From Xanthostigma xanthostigma (lineage: Eukaryota; Arthropoda; Insecta; Raphidioptera; Raphidiidae): a stretch of DNA of 64,000 bases. Location of the stretch: positions 17,026,509 through 17,090,508 of the forward strand of contig OY754475.1 in NCBI GenBank assembly GCA_963575645.1, in the 5' to 3' direction. Each line of letters begins with the position of its first letter. Position 1 is the first letter of the stretch. A program made the position numbers and the translations under genes. The notes under the pieces were generated by a model. It was not told where the DNA came from. It saw nothing but the letters and a program-made list of their open reading frames with translations, and did no database searches. Below, in pieces: positions 47,638-58,199 of the stretch.

Positions 47638-48210
47638 CAGTGGCGGATCAACGGGGGGGGGGGGGGTGGGTCCAAACCCCCCCCTTCCAGAGAATCAAAA
47701 ATCCCAAATTAAAATCTTATTGCGCGATAAAAAAAAAGCTTTTCATGTTTTTCATGAATATTCCGCAACATTACTTCTGTCGGAGAATAATAAATTGTAG
47801 GAACGATTTGTAAGTGAATTGCCACTATCGAGAGAGACAGAGAGCGTCTCAATGGACTTGCTTCTTTAAACATTCACCATCAAATTGATCTAACTTTTTT
47901 CAAAAAGCCTCGGAAATTGCAGAGTACATCAAAATCAATGTAGCTTTGGTTCACTTCAATTTTTTTTTTATTTTATTGAACATGTTGCTCTTATTGTAAA
48001 GATATAAATTCATTTTATTGTATTTCATATTAACGAGTGTGTTGGTAGAATTGACTTGAATTTCGCATGTACATAATACACTATGGAATAATGTATATAT
48101 ACAAAATGATCTCAAAAAACTGCATATCAATTGGAAAAACATTTTTCGCAAAAGGAGTAAAAATTTTTCAAGACCCCCCCCCCCTTGAGGTAATCCTGGA
48201 TCCGCCACTG
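47638..48210 (+). mobile_element. hAT MITE, left member of the composite
   Basis: 573 bp with ends CAGTGGCGGATC / GGATCCGCCACTG and G- or C-runs just inside both ends. It matches 50511-50947 along most of its length. Relative to that copy it keeps a block of about 150 bases (around 47720-47875) and lacks about 20 bases near 47893. Confidence 0.9.
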
Positions 48211-48289
48211 ATTAAACGTATCTGTTAATACGGTTTTTCTCCCTACAACTGTTGTAAATTATGAACCGTTCTGTTCGCTCTAAAGTCAC

Positions 48290-48295
48290 TTTATT
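48290..48295 (-). terminator. Poly(A) signal of ZAD gene 3
   Basis: AATAAA on the minus strand in the conserved 3' UTR of the ZAD trio. Homology to genes 1 and 2 continues to GATACGTTTAAT, which abuts the MITE edge at 48210. Confidence 0.75.
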
Positions 48296-48428
48296 CTTCA
48301 CATACATAAGCAGTTCAAAGTATGTTACATCACAAATTATTAGTACCTACTGTTAACCATTACAAATACTCTAATTAATTATTGTCAGGTTAGCCTGTGA
48401 GTCGTGCGTGTTTTTATTAAAAAAAATC

Positions 48429-49685
48429 TCACGAGTGTGCCAGTTTATGGTCATTTAATTTGGATGACAGAGAGAAACACTTATTACAAAGGTCACACTG
48501 ATAAGGTTTCTCGCCGGTATGTTTAAGCTTGTGATTATTTAAATCGGATGACTGAATGAAACGCTTTTTACAAAGATCACATTGATAGGGTTTCTCACCA
48601 GTATGTATTCGCTTGTGTTTATTTAAATTACCTACGTCTGAGAAACACTTCTTACAAAGATCACACTGATATGGTTTCTCACCAGTGTGCATACGCTTGT
48701 GATAATTGAAACTGGAAGAATAAGAGAAACACTTATTGCAAAGGTCACATTGATAAGGTTTTTCACTAGTATGTATACGCTTGTGATTATTTAAATCGGA
48801 TGACTGAATGAAACGCTTTTTACAAAGATCACATTGATAGGGTTTCTCACCAGTATGTATTCGCTTGTGTTTATTTAAATTACCTACGTCTGAGAAACAC
48901 TTCTTACAAAGATCACACTGATATGGTTTCTCACCAGTGTGCATACGCTTGTGATAATTGAAACTGGAAGAATGAGTGAAAAACTTATTACAAATGTCAC
49001 ACTGATAAGGTTTCTCGCCAGTATGTGTTCGCTTATGATAATTTAAAGCCGAACGGTTGGAGAAACACTTGCTGCAAACGTCGCAGTGATACGATTTTAA
49101 TTCATTTGCTTTTTTGTGCTTCTGACGATAAATAGAAATGTTTTTTTTTCTGTTTTTGTCATCACACTTACTAAAATTTTTAGTCACATTCGCAGAACTT
49201 AAACACGAAATCTCCGATGCGCGGCCTATATTAATTTTCGTATCTTCGCAGCTAATATCATTTCCATCGCCGTTAGATGAAGCGCTTACCGTGTCATCAA
49301 CTGGTTCTGTTAGAATTAATAAATTATCATCCATCTTTTCGAATTTGATTTCGGATTTTAAAGAAATTTCTTCGTCTTTTTTATTTTCTTGAATTGAATT
49401 GACTGGTTCTGTCACTTTCCAACTAAGATCCATATCAAACCCATCATGGAGCTCTAAAGATTCACATTTCACGATATCTTTATTAGTGTCAGAGATTAAA
49501 TGCTTTTCAGAAGGCTGAACAGAACATTCAGTTTTGATTGGACTGTCTGATGCGTATAGTTGCTGGAAATAGCGTCGCAGTGCTCTATCAGAATTTTCTA
49601 TATGCGTTAGAAACTGGTGAGTTTTTTGCAGTTTATTGTAACATGATTCGCAGATGAAATTTGGCATCCCATCACCTCTAGTTAT
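48429..49685 (-). CDS. ZAD zinc-finger gene 3, exon 2 (8 C2H2 fingers)
   Basis: Exon 2 begins after TTGCCAG with [15 protein letters not shown] and encodes 418 residues; the full protein has 468. The linker has a single acidic repeat whose start matches repeat 1 and whose end matches repeat 3 of genes 1 and 2, as expected from loss of two units by unequal exchange. Eight fingers follow; fingers 2-4 and 5-7 are a duplicated three-finger unit (SSSF / DVGNLNK / SSDLNN). The C-terminal finger LSSKLNDHKLAHS matches gene 1. The frame is intact. The gene lies between two hAT MITEs. Confidence 0.92.
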   Translation of the reverse strand: MTRGDGMPNFICESCYNKLQKTHQFLTHIENSDRALRRYFQQLYASDSPIKTECSVQPSEKHLISDTNKDIVKCESLELHDGFDMDLSWKVTEPVNSIQENKKDEEISLKSEIKFEKMDDNLLILTEPVDDTVSASSNGDGNDISCEDTKINIGRASEISCLSSANVTKNFSKCDDKNRKKNISIYRQKHKKANELKSYHCDVCSKCFSNRSALNYHKRTHTGEKPYQCDICNKFFTHSSSFNYHKRMHTGEKPYQCDLCKKCFSDVGNLNKHKRIHTGEKPYQCDLCKKRFIQSSDLNNHKRIHTSEKPYQCDLCNKCFSYSSSFNYHKRMHTGEKPYQCDLCKKCFSDVGNLNKHKRIHTGEKPYQCDLCKKRFIQSSDLNNHKLKHTGEKPYQCDLCNKCFSLSSKLNDHKLAHS

Positions 49686-50067
49686 CTGGCAATCGAGAGT
49701 AATTTGGATTATTTTCAAATTATTTATATCACTTTACAATATAATTTTGAAATAAAACAACATGATTAATAATGAATACTATTTTAAGTTGTTATTAGAC
49801 ACGACTCTTCTCGTACATTTTCTGCTTATTTTCAACAGAGTAAATTTGTTTATATTGTTTTATCCTTGATTATTTTATAAAATAAAATATGCATATTAAT
49901 AATTTTACATCGTTCACACTCGTTACACATTCTATAGGTTGCTTGCACAGGTTACGAATTAAAAATAAATAAGAAAACGAAACAAATCATTTATTTAGAT
50001 ACTAAAATGCTATTTCATATAAAAATTATTCGTTCTGCCAGAATTCTTTGAAAATAATATAACTTAC

Positions 50068-50217
50068 CTGAACAGCAGCACGTTTCATGACTACATGTGA
50101 CACTCTATTTCCCATTTTGGATGAAAACGAAAATATATCTAATAGTGTAACGCCAGTTGATAAGCACAATCGACACATTGTAGTTAAGCCAGATCCAATT
50201 ATCGATATTTCTTTCAT
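50068..50217 (-). CDS. ZAD zinc-finger gene 3, exon 1
   Basis: Fifty codons to a CAG|GTAAGT donor, with CRLCL at residues 15-19. It differs from genes 1 and 2 at a few residues (V, I, F, G and H changes). The 20 bases upstream of the ATG (50218-50237) are identical to the other two, and homology extends to about 50308, so the copied unit brought its own 5' flank. It splices in phase 0 to 49685. Confidence 0.9.
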
Positions 50218-50309
50218 TCTGACACCAAATCAAAGATAAAATTCTGACAGGACATAAAAAATTTACAGCAGTAGCAACTAGGCTATCTCGTGACTGGTTA
50301 CACAAGGTG

Positions 50310-50510
50310 GGCCGTTTTTCCACCGCCGCCGTCACCGGGACGTCACCGAGAACGAGATTACTTCGGGCCGAGAGTTTAGATGACGTGACGGCGATCGTGT
50401 GTCCACCGCGAGCTCAGTTCTAGAGCTTTGTCGTGCGTGGTAGTCGCGTTTTCCTTTTTAGTAGAAATAAAACAAACAAGGAGGATGGCTAGTTTCAACC
50501 GGCTTCTTCT
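50310..50510 (+). mobile_element. GC-rich fragment, possibly a Harbinger 5' end
   Basis: It starts GGGCCGTTTTTCCACCGCCG right where homology with the other ZAD 5' flanks ends. It contains a leader and an ATG with MASFNRLLL before the MITE at 50511 cuts it. The start resembles Harbinger-type ends as I remember them. No second end is present, so this is tentative. Confidence 0.3.
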
Positions 50511-50947
50511 CAGTGGCGGATCCACGGAGGGGGAGGGTTCCGGGTCCAACCCCCCCCTTCCAGAGAATCAAAAATCCCAAATTAAAATCTTCACCATCAA
50601 ATTGATCTAACTGAGGACGAAATTCTCCAAACTTTTTTCAAAAAGCCTCGGAAATTGCAGAATACATCAAAATCAATGTAGCTTTGGTTCACTTCAATTT
50701 TTTTTTATTTTATTGAACATGTTGCTCTTATTGTAAAGATAGAATTCATTTTATTGTATCTCATATAAACGAGTGTGTTGGTAGAAATGACTTGAACTTT
50801 GCATGTACATAAGTAATACACTATGGAATAATTTATATATACAAAATGATCTCAAAAAACTGCATATCAGTTGGAAAAACATTTTTCGCAAAAGGAGTTA
50901 ACATTTTTCAAGACCCCCCCCTTGCCGTAATCCTGGATCCGCCACTG
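50511..50947 (+). mobile_element. hAT MITE, right member of the composite
   Basis: 437 bp with ends CAGTGGCGGATCC / GGATCCGCCACTG, in the same orientation as 47638-48210. It lacks the internal block present there and keeps TGAGGACGAAATTCTCC that the other copy lost. It has no target duplication of its own; its right flank CGTAATAG matches the left flank of the other copy. Confidence 0.9.
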
Positions 50948-50955
50948 CGTAATAG

Positions 50956-51490
50956 TCAGAGTGCCCGTCGGCAAAAATTTTACTAACACATAATCTTCCC
51001 AAACTTTGTATATGGCTTCATCAGGCCTAGTCTGACACCTATTTCCTTTATGACTTTTCTTGATTTTGGGGCGTTTTCCTCTAAATTTTCCGAAAGATGT
51101 CGCTTTGACATGTAAAAATTTATAGATACTGTTTGTTTTTTTAATTGGATAGCTTAAAAACCAAAACGCTAAAATAATGTTCTCTGACAAATAACATGAT
51201 CCATTTAAAATGTCTGACACCTCGAATATGTCGAGCATATTCGGGGTGTAAGAATACTGAAATACCTAGGCATATACTTTGACATTCGATGATTCCCAAC
51301 ACTAATGGATATTGAAAATGCCAATAAACAATCATTATAAAAATTTAAATACTTTCCAAATATCATTTTCTATAATAGAATATGGTATTAAAATATAAAT
51401 TCCAATCCTATTGTTCAAAAATTGTAAAAATTACTTGTTCCGTTCTATCGAATTTCTGTTTACAAACTTTTTTGTGGTGTTTCAGTATTT
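50956..51490. other. Gap with an unassigned minus-strand frame
   Basis: A minus-strand frame from 51238 runs into the MITE at 50947. The part outside the MITE (about 97 codons, including KFRGKRPKIKKSHKGN and PDEAIYKVWEDYVLVK) looks protein-like but matches no family I know. It may be a remnant of a mobile element or an exon interrupted by the composite insertion. Confidence 0.3.
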
Positions 51491-51491
51491 T

Positions 51492-51497
51492 TTTATT
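51492..51497 (-). terminator. Candidate poly(A) signal of ZAD gene 4
   Basis: AATAAA on the minus strand about 80 bases past the stop at 51579. Confidence 0.5.
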
Positions 51498-51578
51498 AAA
51501 ATACGTCCACTACATAGTATATTTTTAATATTACACTTGTTACGGTTTAAAACGCAGAGGAAACACAATTTTTAAATG

Positions 51579-53171
51579 TCACACAGTTGGAACCCTTGTA
51601 TGAATTGATATGTGTTTCTTTAATGAACTTGTTTGTCTGAAACACATTTTACAAATGTCACACTGATGCGGTTTCTCCCCGGTATGAATTAATTTGTGAC
51701 TATTTAAATGACTGATCTGTCTGAAACGCAATTTACAAACATCACACTGATACGGTTTCTCTCCTGTATGCTTCAAATTATGTTTCTTTAAAGTACCAGC
51801 TTCTCTGAAACACATTTTACAAATGTCACACTGGTACGGTTTCTCTCCTGTATGTTTTGAATTATGTTTTTTTAAATCACTCGAATAAATGAAACACATT
51901 TTACAAATGTCGCACTGAAAAGGCTTCTCTCGTGTATGTGTCAAACAATGTTTCTTGAAAGTACCAGACTCTCTAAAATACATTTTACAAATGTCACACT
52001 GATACGGGTTCTCTCCTGTATGCGTTAATTTATGCCTGTTGAAAGTACCAGGCCATTTAAAACACATTTTACAAATTTCACACTGGTACGGTTTCTCTCC
52101 TGTATGAGTTAATCTATGACTGTTTAAATGACTGACTTGTCTGAAACATTTTTTGCAAACGTCACACTTGTACGGTTTCTCTCCTGTATGTTTCAAATTA
52201 TGTTTCTTTAATGTACCGGCCTCTCTGAAGCATATTTGACAAATATCACACTGATACGGTTTTGCATATGTATGTATACGTTTGTGTATAATTAAATATC
52301 TAGACAGTGTAAAAGTCTTATCGCAAACTTCACACTGATACGTTCTATTATCAGCATGCGAGCGTTTGTGTGAGTTAAAGTCATTCAGGTTTGTGAAAAT
52401 TTTGTTACAAATATCACATTGACAGGGTGTTTCACCGGTATGTATAGGTTCGTAAATACTTAACGGACGCGAGCAAGATATGTTTTTATCGCTTTTTACA
52501 CAATCAAACGAACTTTTATCTTTGTGCCGTTTTCTATTAACTGATATTGTGTGCTCACTTTCACCACTGTTAACAGTACTGCTTTTTCGTAGTATGGAAG
52601 CCAATTGTTTATCGAAAGCTGTATTGTTTTGTTTTATATGACATTCATTTTCAGAATTGTCATATTTTATATCCGGGTTTGACATATTTAAACCGGATAA
52701 TTCCTTGCCATCTATAGCTTTATTCCATACAATTTCAGAATTGGAATTCAACTCGTCTATTACTGTGTTTGCCAGACCTATTTTAGTTTCTTCACCGGTG
52801 ATTACGGTGTCCGTAAAATCAACCTTCGTTTCTTCACATTTAATTGTGCTCTCCGAAAAACTGGTTTCTGTTACTTCATGTTTAACAGGACCGATTTCAA
52901 TTTCTTGATTATGACTGTCTTCAACACCGGACATTAAAGCAAATGGATTTTCGTCAATGTCGTCGAAACCAGCAGCGCTCTCGATTTTACAGTAATTGTC
53001 GAATCTAGTAAGCTCCGGTTTCCTATCAACAGTTTCATTGTGGACCTGTTGTAAATAGCGACGCAATGTTTTGTCAGACTGCACTGCCAGTGTCTGGAAT
53101 TGATGTGCAGTCACCAAACGACTGTAACAGGATTTACAGATGTAATTTGGCAGCTGATCGTATTTGTTTAT
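51579..53171 (-). CDS. ZAD zinc-finger gene 4, exon 2 (10 C2H2 fingers)
   Basis: Exon 2 begins after CGTTTGCAG with INKYDQLPNYICKSC, completing a ZAD with exon 1 (PIQ-INKYD). It encodes 530 residues; the full protein has 579. The linker is acidic with IGPVKHEVTE and STIKCEETKV (psi-K-x-E-like). A degenerate finger remnant (IYEPIHTGE) precedes ten fingers with a CDICKMCF theme unlike the CNKCF theme of genes 1-3. Fingers 3-4 and 8-9 are near duplicates (REAGTLKKHNLK then SHLNSH). The open frame upstream to 53459 is intron, not coding. Confidence 0.9.
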   Translation of the reverse strand: MNKYDQLPNYICKSCYSRLVTAHQFQTLAVQSDKTLRRYLQQVHNETVDRKPELTRFDNYCKIESAAGFDDIDENPFALMSGVEDSHNQEIEIGPVKHEVTETSFSESTIKCEETKVDFTDTVITGEETKIGLANTVIDELNSNSEIVWNKAIDGKELSGLNMSNPDIKYDNSENECHIKQNNTAFDKQLASILRKSSTVNSGESEHTISVNRKRHKDKSSFDCVKSDKNISCSRPLSIYEPIHTGETPCQCDICNKIFTNLNDFNSHKRSHADNRTYQCEVCDKTFTLSRYLIIHKRIHTYAKPYQCDICQICFREAGTLKKHNLKHTGEKPYKCDVCKKCFRQVSHLNSHRLTHTGEKPYQCEICKMCFKWPGTFNRHKLTHTGENPYQCDICKMYFRESGTFKKHCLTHTREKPFQCDICKMCFIYSSDLKKHNSKHTGEKPYQCDICKMCFREAGTLKKHNLKHTGEKPYQCDVCKLRFRQISHLNSHKLIHTGEKPHQCDICKMCFRQTSSLKKHISIHTRVPTV

Positions 53172-53539
53172 CTGCAAACGAAATACAGATCCTATAATCG
53201 TAATAGATATGTTCCAACCTGCTATAAATGGAGTTTTGAAACCGTAACGAAACTGCGTGTATCGGTTTTGTGCGCATGTGTCGACTTTCCGCTGTTTTGT
53301 GACTGTACATACGTTAACTGATTGGAACGATTTTGTGACAGTTTTGTGATTCATGAGTGTGAAAGAGTGATGTCTGAGATATCTTTCGCTACACGATCTA
53401 CGTTTTATTTTTCTAGAATATTTTAGAGGGAATTTATGCTGATAGCTCACAATATACAAATAATATGAATTGTTCCAGATAAAGCAAACTCTAGGAGAAG
53501 AGTAAAATTATCAATATCTTGTTTGATTATAAGACAAAC

Positions 53540-53686
53540 CTGTATGGGAGCGCATTCCATAATTGCGTCAGCTACGTTCTCCTTAAGTTTAGGCGAAAAA
53601 CAAAATACGTCGTACATCACGTCACTCCTAAGACAGAGTCTACATATTTTACTTAAATCGTAGTCAGTTAGTGCTACTTTCTCCAT
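53540..53686 (-). CDS. ZAD zinc-finger gene 4, exon 1
   Basis: Forty-nine codons from ATG with CRLCL at residues 15-19, ending CAG|GTTTGT, phase 0. The intron is 368 bases. The intron position matches genes 1-3, showing common descent, but the sequence is far diverged from them. This gene probably represents the older, stable member of the cluster. Confidence 0.88.
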
Positions 53687-55900
53687 TATGTAATAATAAA
53701 ACTTAATTATCCTTCTTACAAAAATAACACCCGCAATTCGTATCGTATGATGTCAGACCGCAGACGTAGATGAAATATGAATTATGATTATGTAACAAGT
53801 ACTTGCGGTACATAATTGTACAGCATATTATTAAGGGCAGCGCAACACATTTTTTTTTTGTGATCCACAAGTTTGAATTTGCGAGCGTTAGTTGAGAGGC
53901 ATGGCAGGGTAGAGAGTTCAGTGTCAGCATGCAGAGGCGGCGTAACGCGTGGGCGACCGCCTACGGCCTCACGGTACAAAGGGCCTCGCACCTTAAATAT
54001 TGTTTGCCATCATAGTTTGCATTAGGTACTTAAAAATACGCGACCGCGACGAAAAAAAATTAAATGATAAAAACTCTCCGAACTGGCAGTAATTCAGTAA
54101 GGCTAAAAGTAGGAAATTTCCGTTTCTTTAATTCATTTTTTTGTTTTTTATCAAATAATATAGTTTGCATTTATATAAGAATAAAAATTGAACAGTCGCA
54201 ACTGTTTTTATTTTATTAAATTCGTCTTCTTGCGCTTCCAGAGGGCCTCGTAAAATGGATCTTGCCCACATAAAATTTAGGTCTTGCCCCGCCACAACAC
54301 AAAAATGCTATGGTATAATCAATAAAAATTGTTCCGGAATATTCAAAATTTAGGCGCGTTGATATTTAAATTTTTCGTTTTCATTTTCAAAAATAAATTA
54401 TTATTTATTTTTAACTCTTATACCTACTTCTAAAGACAGTTTTATATCAGTAAATAAAATTTTTGAGAACATGACAAAAAAAAAAAAATGTTGACACGGT
54501 TTAGTAAAGAACTTTTACACCTAAAACAAAACAGAAAGATTAACCAAAATAAATAACTTCATGTTAGAATTTATTCAAGCGTCAACACTCACTTTTCAAA
54601 GAATCCAATGACAAAAGCTCAATAGCTAGCTGATATACAAAAAATTTAAATAAATTAAAATACTCTTAATTTGGAAGGGTACTATTTTGTTTTTAACCTT
54701 TTTGACACATTTATTTATTACTGTGACAAAATATTGCCTTTGGGAACGCTTCAAAATAAAGCGAGCCCTTGGTACCGACCTCCATAAGATGCTTCCATTC
54801 TGATACGATCGCATGGTGTGCATCGCCCCTCGTACCAACCTTGCCTCTCCGTAAAAGTGTCAAAAAAGTCAAAAAGATTAAACATCTTCCAAATGCTTGT
54901 CTACACAAAAATTTAAAAAATGAATCCTAACGATAGATCGAATCAAAACAGACTATTTAAAAAAAATCGCTACCGTGTTAACCATATCATGAGGAAATGG
55001 TTAGAATTTTAATCATCTAGGTATTGATGATGCTAACACGGTTAGCGGAACGTACGTAGAGAAAAAAGAGATCTGGTGTTTTGTAGTTATTATTTACACA
55101 AAACAAGAATCTTAAAAGGATGCGTTGACAATAATTTGTAAGCGTCGACACTTTTGTTTAAAAATGAAATTAATAAACAAGAAATACTTATACAGATAAG
55201 TTGAATATTCGAACCACTTTTTATCGCGAACGATTTCTTTTTGCACTGCACTGAAATAAAATCACAAAACTCGCGAAAAGTAAAAATGTAAAATTAATTA
55301 AAATTAAGCTGAACTTATGAAATCTAACATGCAGTCCTATGCCCCCCGAAAATGCGAGTAATGTTGTTTTTGATCGTTTCTGACAACAGACACGAGTCGC
55401 GTCTTGAGGGAGGTAAACCAACACCAAACACAAAAAATAATACATAATATTATAAATCGGGATCGATTCACGGAGGGCCTACAATTTCGATTAACGACTG
55501 AGATACGAGATTCGAACATACGAATATATTAACTGCTTTTATACGAATACAATTAATATTTCAAAAGTTACTCTGAAATTAATTCAGATATTGAATATAG
55601 ATTACCCTATCACAAATGTTAAGGTGTAGAAAATTTAAAATAAAAATAAATACCTACTGATCAAATTTTTGCTATTAAAATAATAAAAAATGAAAAAGTT
55701 AGATTCGAATGAAATTTCAATTAATTAAATTTAGCTAAATTTCACGGGGAGCTTCTAATGGACAGTATATTATATTGATTGTTGAATTGTTGACCAGAAA
55801 ACCACTCAACACTGAATCGTTTTCAGTTGGGCAGATCTAGTCTGCGCTCGTTGGACGTTGTTTCGGTATTTTTCTCGTAAAAACATTGCTATAAGTTTTC
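53687..55900. other. Gap without a recognised gene
   Basis: It contains a hAT-like repeat start at 53934 (GAGGCGGCGTAACGCGTGGG, GGGCCTCG). The matching end near 54290 (CTTGCCCCGCCACAAC) is strongly diverged. The rest is AT-rich with no frame worth calling. Confidence 0.5.
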
Positions 55901-57950
55901 ACTTAACAGTTTATTTATCGAAACGTAATTAACTTAAATATTACCATCTAGAAAATACCATTTGGCCCACAATGATATCTTTTCAAGTGCGTTTATATTA
56001 GCACGTTTTTATATTTAACACAAATTATGAATTTCGATTGATTCTTTATAATTATGCGAAGTCTTATACATATTTGATTAAATTTGGAAAAAAATTACTG
56101 TTTAAAAAAAACACCTAAAAACAAAAAAATACCGAAAACAAATGTCAAAAATCTGAAAAAAAATCATCAGAGCGAAATGAGAGTTGTGATTAGTTAGACT
56201 CTTTGTCTGTGAAAAGCCTAAATCCACAAATTCCTACGCACGGAACGCAAAACAACTTTCGCCCTTCACAGCAGGCCTCGGTCCTCGCTCTGGTCTCAAC
56301 AGCTGTATACATTTATTGATGTGACTGGACTTACAACTGTTGCGACAGGACGTAAGCCCGCTGTTCGAACTAGATTGCCGGACTACTTTTTTTGTAAGGT
56401 TATATTTCGTAGCGTTACAAACCAAGCAATCCTGAGACTAGAACCCTAGGTGCGGTCCAACGCGGATGTCCTATTGAGATATGGACCGCGGAAAGCGCAG
56501 CTAGCTAAAAAATTACGATAGTGCACGACGTATCTGGTGTCTTAGCAACATTGCATGCGAAGACAAACGGCACGCCGTACACCTAAATCCAGTAACAAAA
56601 AATATACATGTGTCATGTGTGTGTCCCTAAAATTCGCGATACGCAGAAATCCACTGGGGAAATTCGACCACCTTAACGCTCCTAGCGCGATGGAGGCTAG
56701 ACCTTAACCCCAACAAAGCACAGCGACCTTTCCTTATGGAAAACACAACCGATTTTCATTTAGAAAAACACAGCACTTCGATTGTCACAATAGAAAACAC
56801 GACAAGAGCAATTTTCACAGCGGAAAACACGGCACTTCGATTTTCACAATAGAAAACACGACAAGTGCGATTTTCACAGCGGAAAACACAGCACTTCGAT
56901 TTTCACAATAGAAAACACGACAAGTGCGATTTTTACTACGGAAAACACAGTTAACACGATTTTCACGGTGGAAGGTACAGCTATTGACTTTCACTTGGAA
57001 GCTAAGGCAGTCTCGACCGAGCCAAGACCTAAAATCTCAACCGCGGACATCATCGCAGGTGGTCTAGTAACCGCGCTGTCCTATCCGACCTGCACGCGTA
57101 AGGACAAAAGTTGGCCGAACGGCGCCCTACAGCTGCCCTAACATCTAACGTTCCCAAATGGAACCTCTGTGGAAAAAAACCCTAAACACAGCAGTACAAA
57201 CAATCAAAACGCCTTCCCTACATATTTCATCGAAGTCTACAGGTTACAGTTAAACTGCTGCAATAACCCTAAAGCTAACGATTAACGAAAAATTATGAAT
57301 TGTTGTGTTAAGGCCACGTGCACCAACAGCGATTAACCAGTTTATGAGAATTTAATCGTTCATATTTGAACATTTGGATTTTTTTACATTTAAAAATTAA
57401 ACTGATTGTGAGATATTTAAAAATGATATTAACAAAAAAAAAACATTTTCGTGAGACAGGTATTTGAAATTTAGTAAGCAATTGTTGTAATATTATTGTC
57501 GTAGTCGGAACTGCAGCTATTGGTGAAAGCGGCCATTGTATGATGAAGTGTCCCATTTTGTAGAGCAATTGAATTTCTCTAAAATAATTCAAATTCCGTT
57601 TGTTGAAATTTAAATTAAAATTAGACATAAATGCGACACAAAATAGGAAACATAAAATATTTAAATCAAATAAAAAAAAATGCATCTCACAACGTTTCAA
57701 ATTAAGTGGATTTTTACCACCACAAAATAAGACACGTTGTGTTTTACATTTACAATACAATTTATAAAAAGGAGACCCTAAAAGGCAAGAATATTTGAAA
57801 GATTTTAATTTTACCTATAATAAGAAAGTGAAAACGCGACCGCGAAAATGTGATCCCGATTAAAATATAAAAAATATGTTAAAAGTCATAACTGAAAACT
57901 GAAGTTTTATTGATTCTTTTTTAAACTTTCGAATCATTATTATTGATTCG
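55901..57950. other. GC-richer patches, no assigned gene
   Basis: Patches at about 56220-56720 and 56990-57180 are richer in GC than the surroundings and contain a 59-bp tandem repeat. They could be leader or LTR sequence of a retroelement, or untranslated exons. No domain is visible. Confidence 0.4.
56741..56970 (+). repeat. 59-bp tandem repeat
   Basis: GCACTTCGATT recurs at 56773, 56832 and 56891, each followed by TCACAATAGAAAACACGACA. Partial units lie before and after. Units differ at few positions. Confidence 0.88.
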
Positions 57951-57954
57951 AATT

Positions 57955-58109
57955 TCATTCAAACAGTACTCTTGAAATTATAAAACTTCTATCAGTGATA
58001 ACTTTATCTGTCACGTGAGCTTCTAACAATTCTGGATGTCCAAAACCCCTAAAAGAGTCAACTTTTTCAGGTAAATCACAATAAATACGGGAGGGCTTTT
58101 GTTGACTCC
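57955..58109 (-). other. Exon-like open stretch
   Basis: After a minus-strand acceptor (TATCCTGTTACAG) about 50 codons are open (SWSQQKPSRIYCDLPEKVDS... to RVLFE and a stop), with codon use like coding sequence. No family is recognised and no donor exon could be linked. It may be a terminal exon or a mobile-element relic. Confidence 0.25.
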
Positions 58110-58199
58110 AGCTCACTGTAACAGGATAAATAATTAAAATCACTCACCAAAATTCTGCACTACAGTTTCGTCAGCACCTGTAACAAACAAAAAAACATA

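Larger units (their letters stand above)
47630..50955. mobile_element. Putative composite hAT unit carrying ZAD gene 3
   Basis: The outer edges of the two same-orientation MITEs (47638 and 50947) are bordered by the identical octamer CGTAATAG (47630-47637, 50948-50955). The inner edges are not (ATTAAACG after the first MITE, CTTCTTCT before the second). This fits insertion of the whole MITE-gene-MITE unit as one 3,310-bp element. An alternative is recombination into a resident MITE. The two MITEs carry private indels, so they are not a fresh duplicate of each other. Confidence 0.6.

Noticed and set aside
47638..48210. Independent hAT insertion with its own target duplication
   Set aside because: Flanks CGTAATAG and ATTAAACG do not match; only the outer flanks of the MITE pair do.
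53172..53459. N-terminal 96 codons of the long frame at ZAD gene 4
   Set aside because: They precede the CGTTTGCAG acceptor and lie in the intron; exon 1 at 53540-53686 supplies the real N-terminus.
53934..54300. Complete hAT MITE starting GAGGCGGCGTAACGCG
   Set aside because: The candidate right end is too diverged and no 8-bp duplication was found, so it is only mentioned as a repeat remnant.
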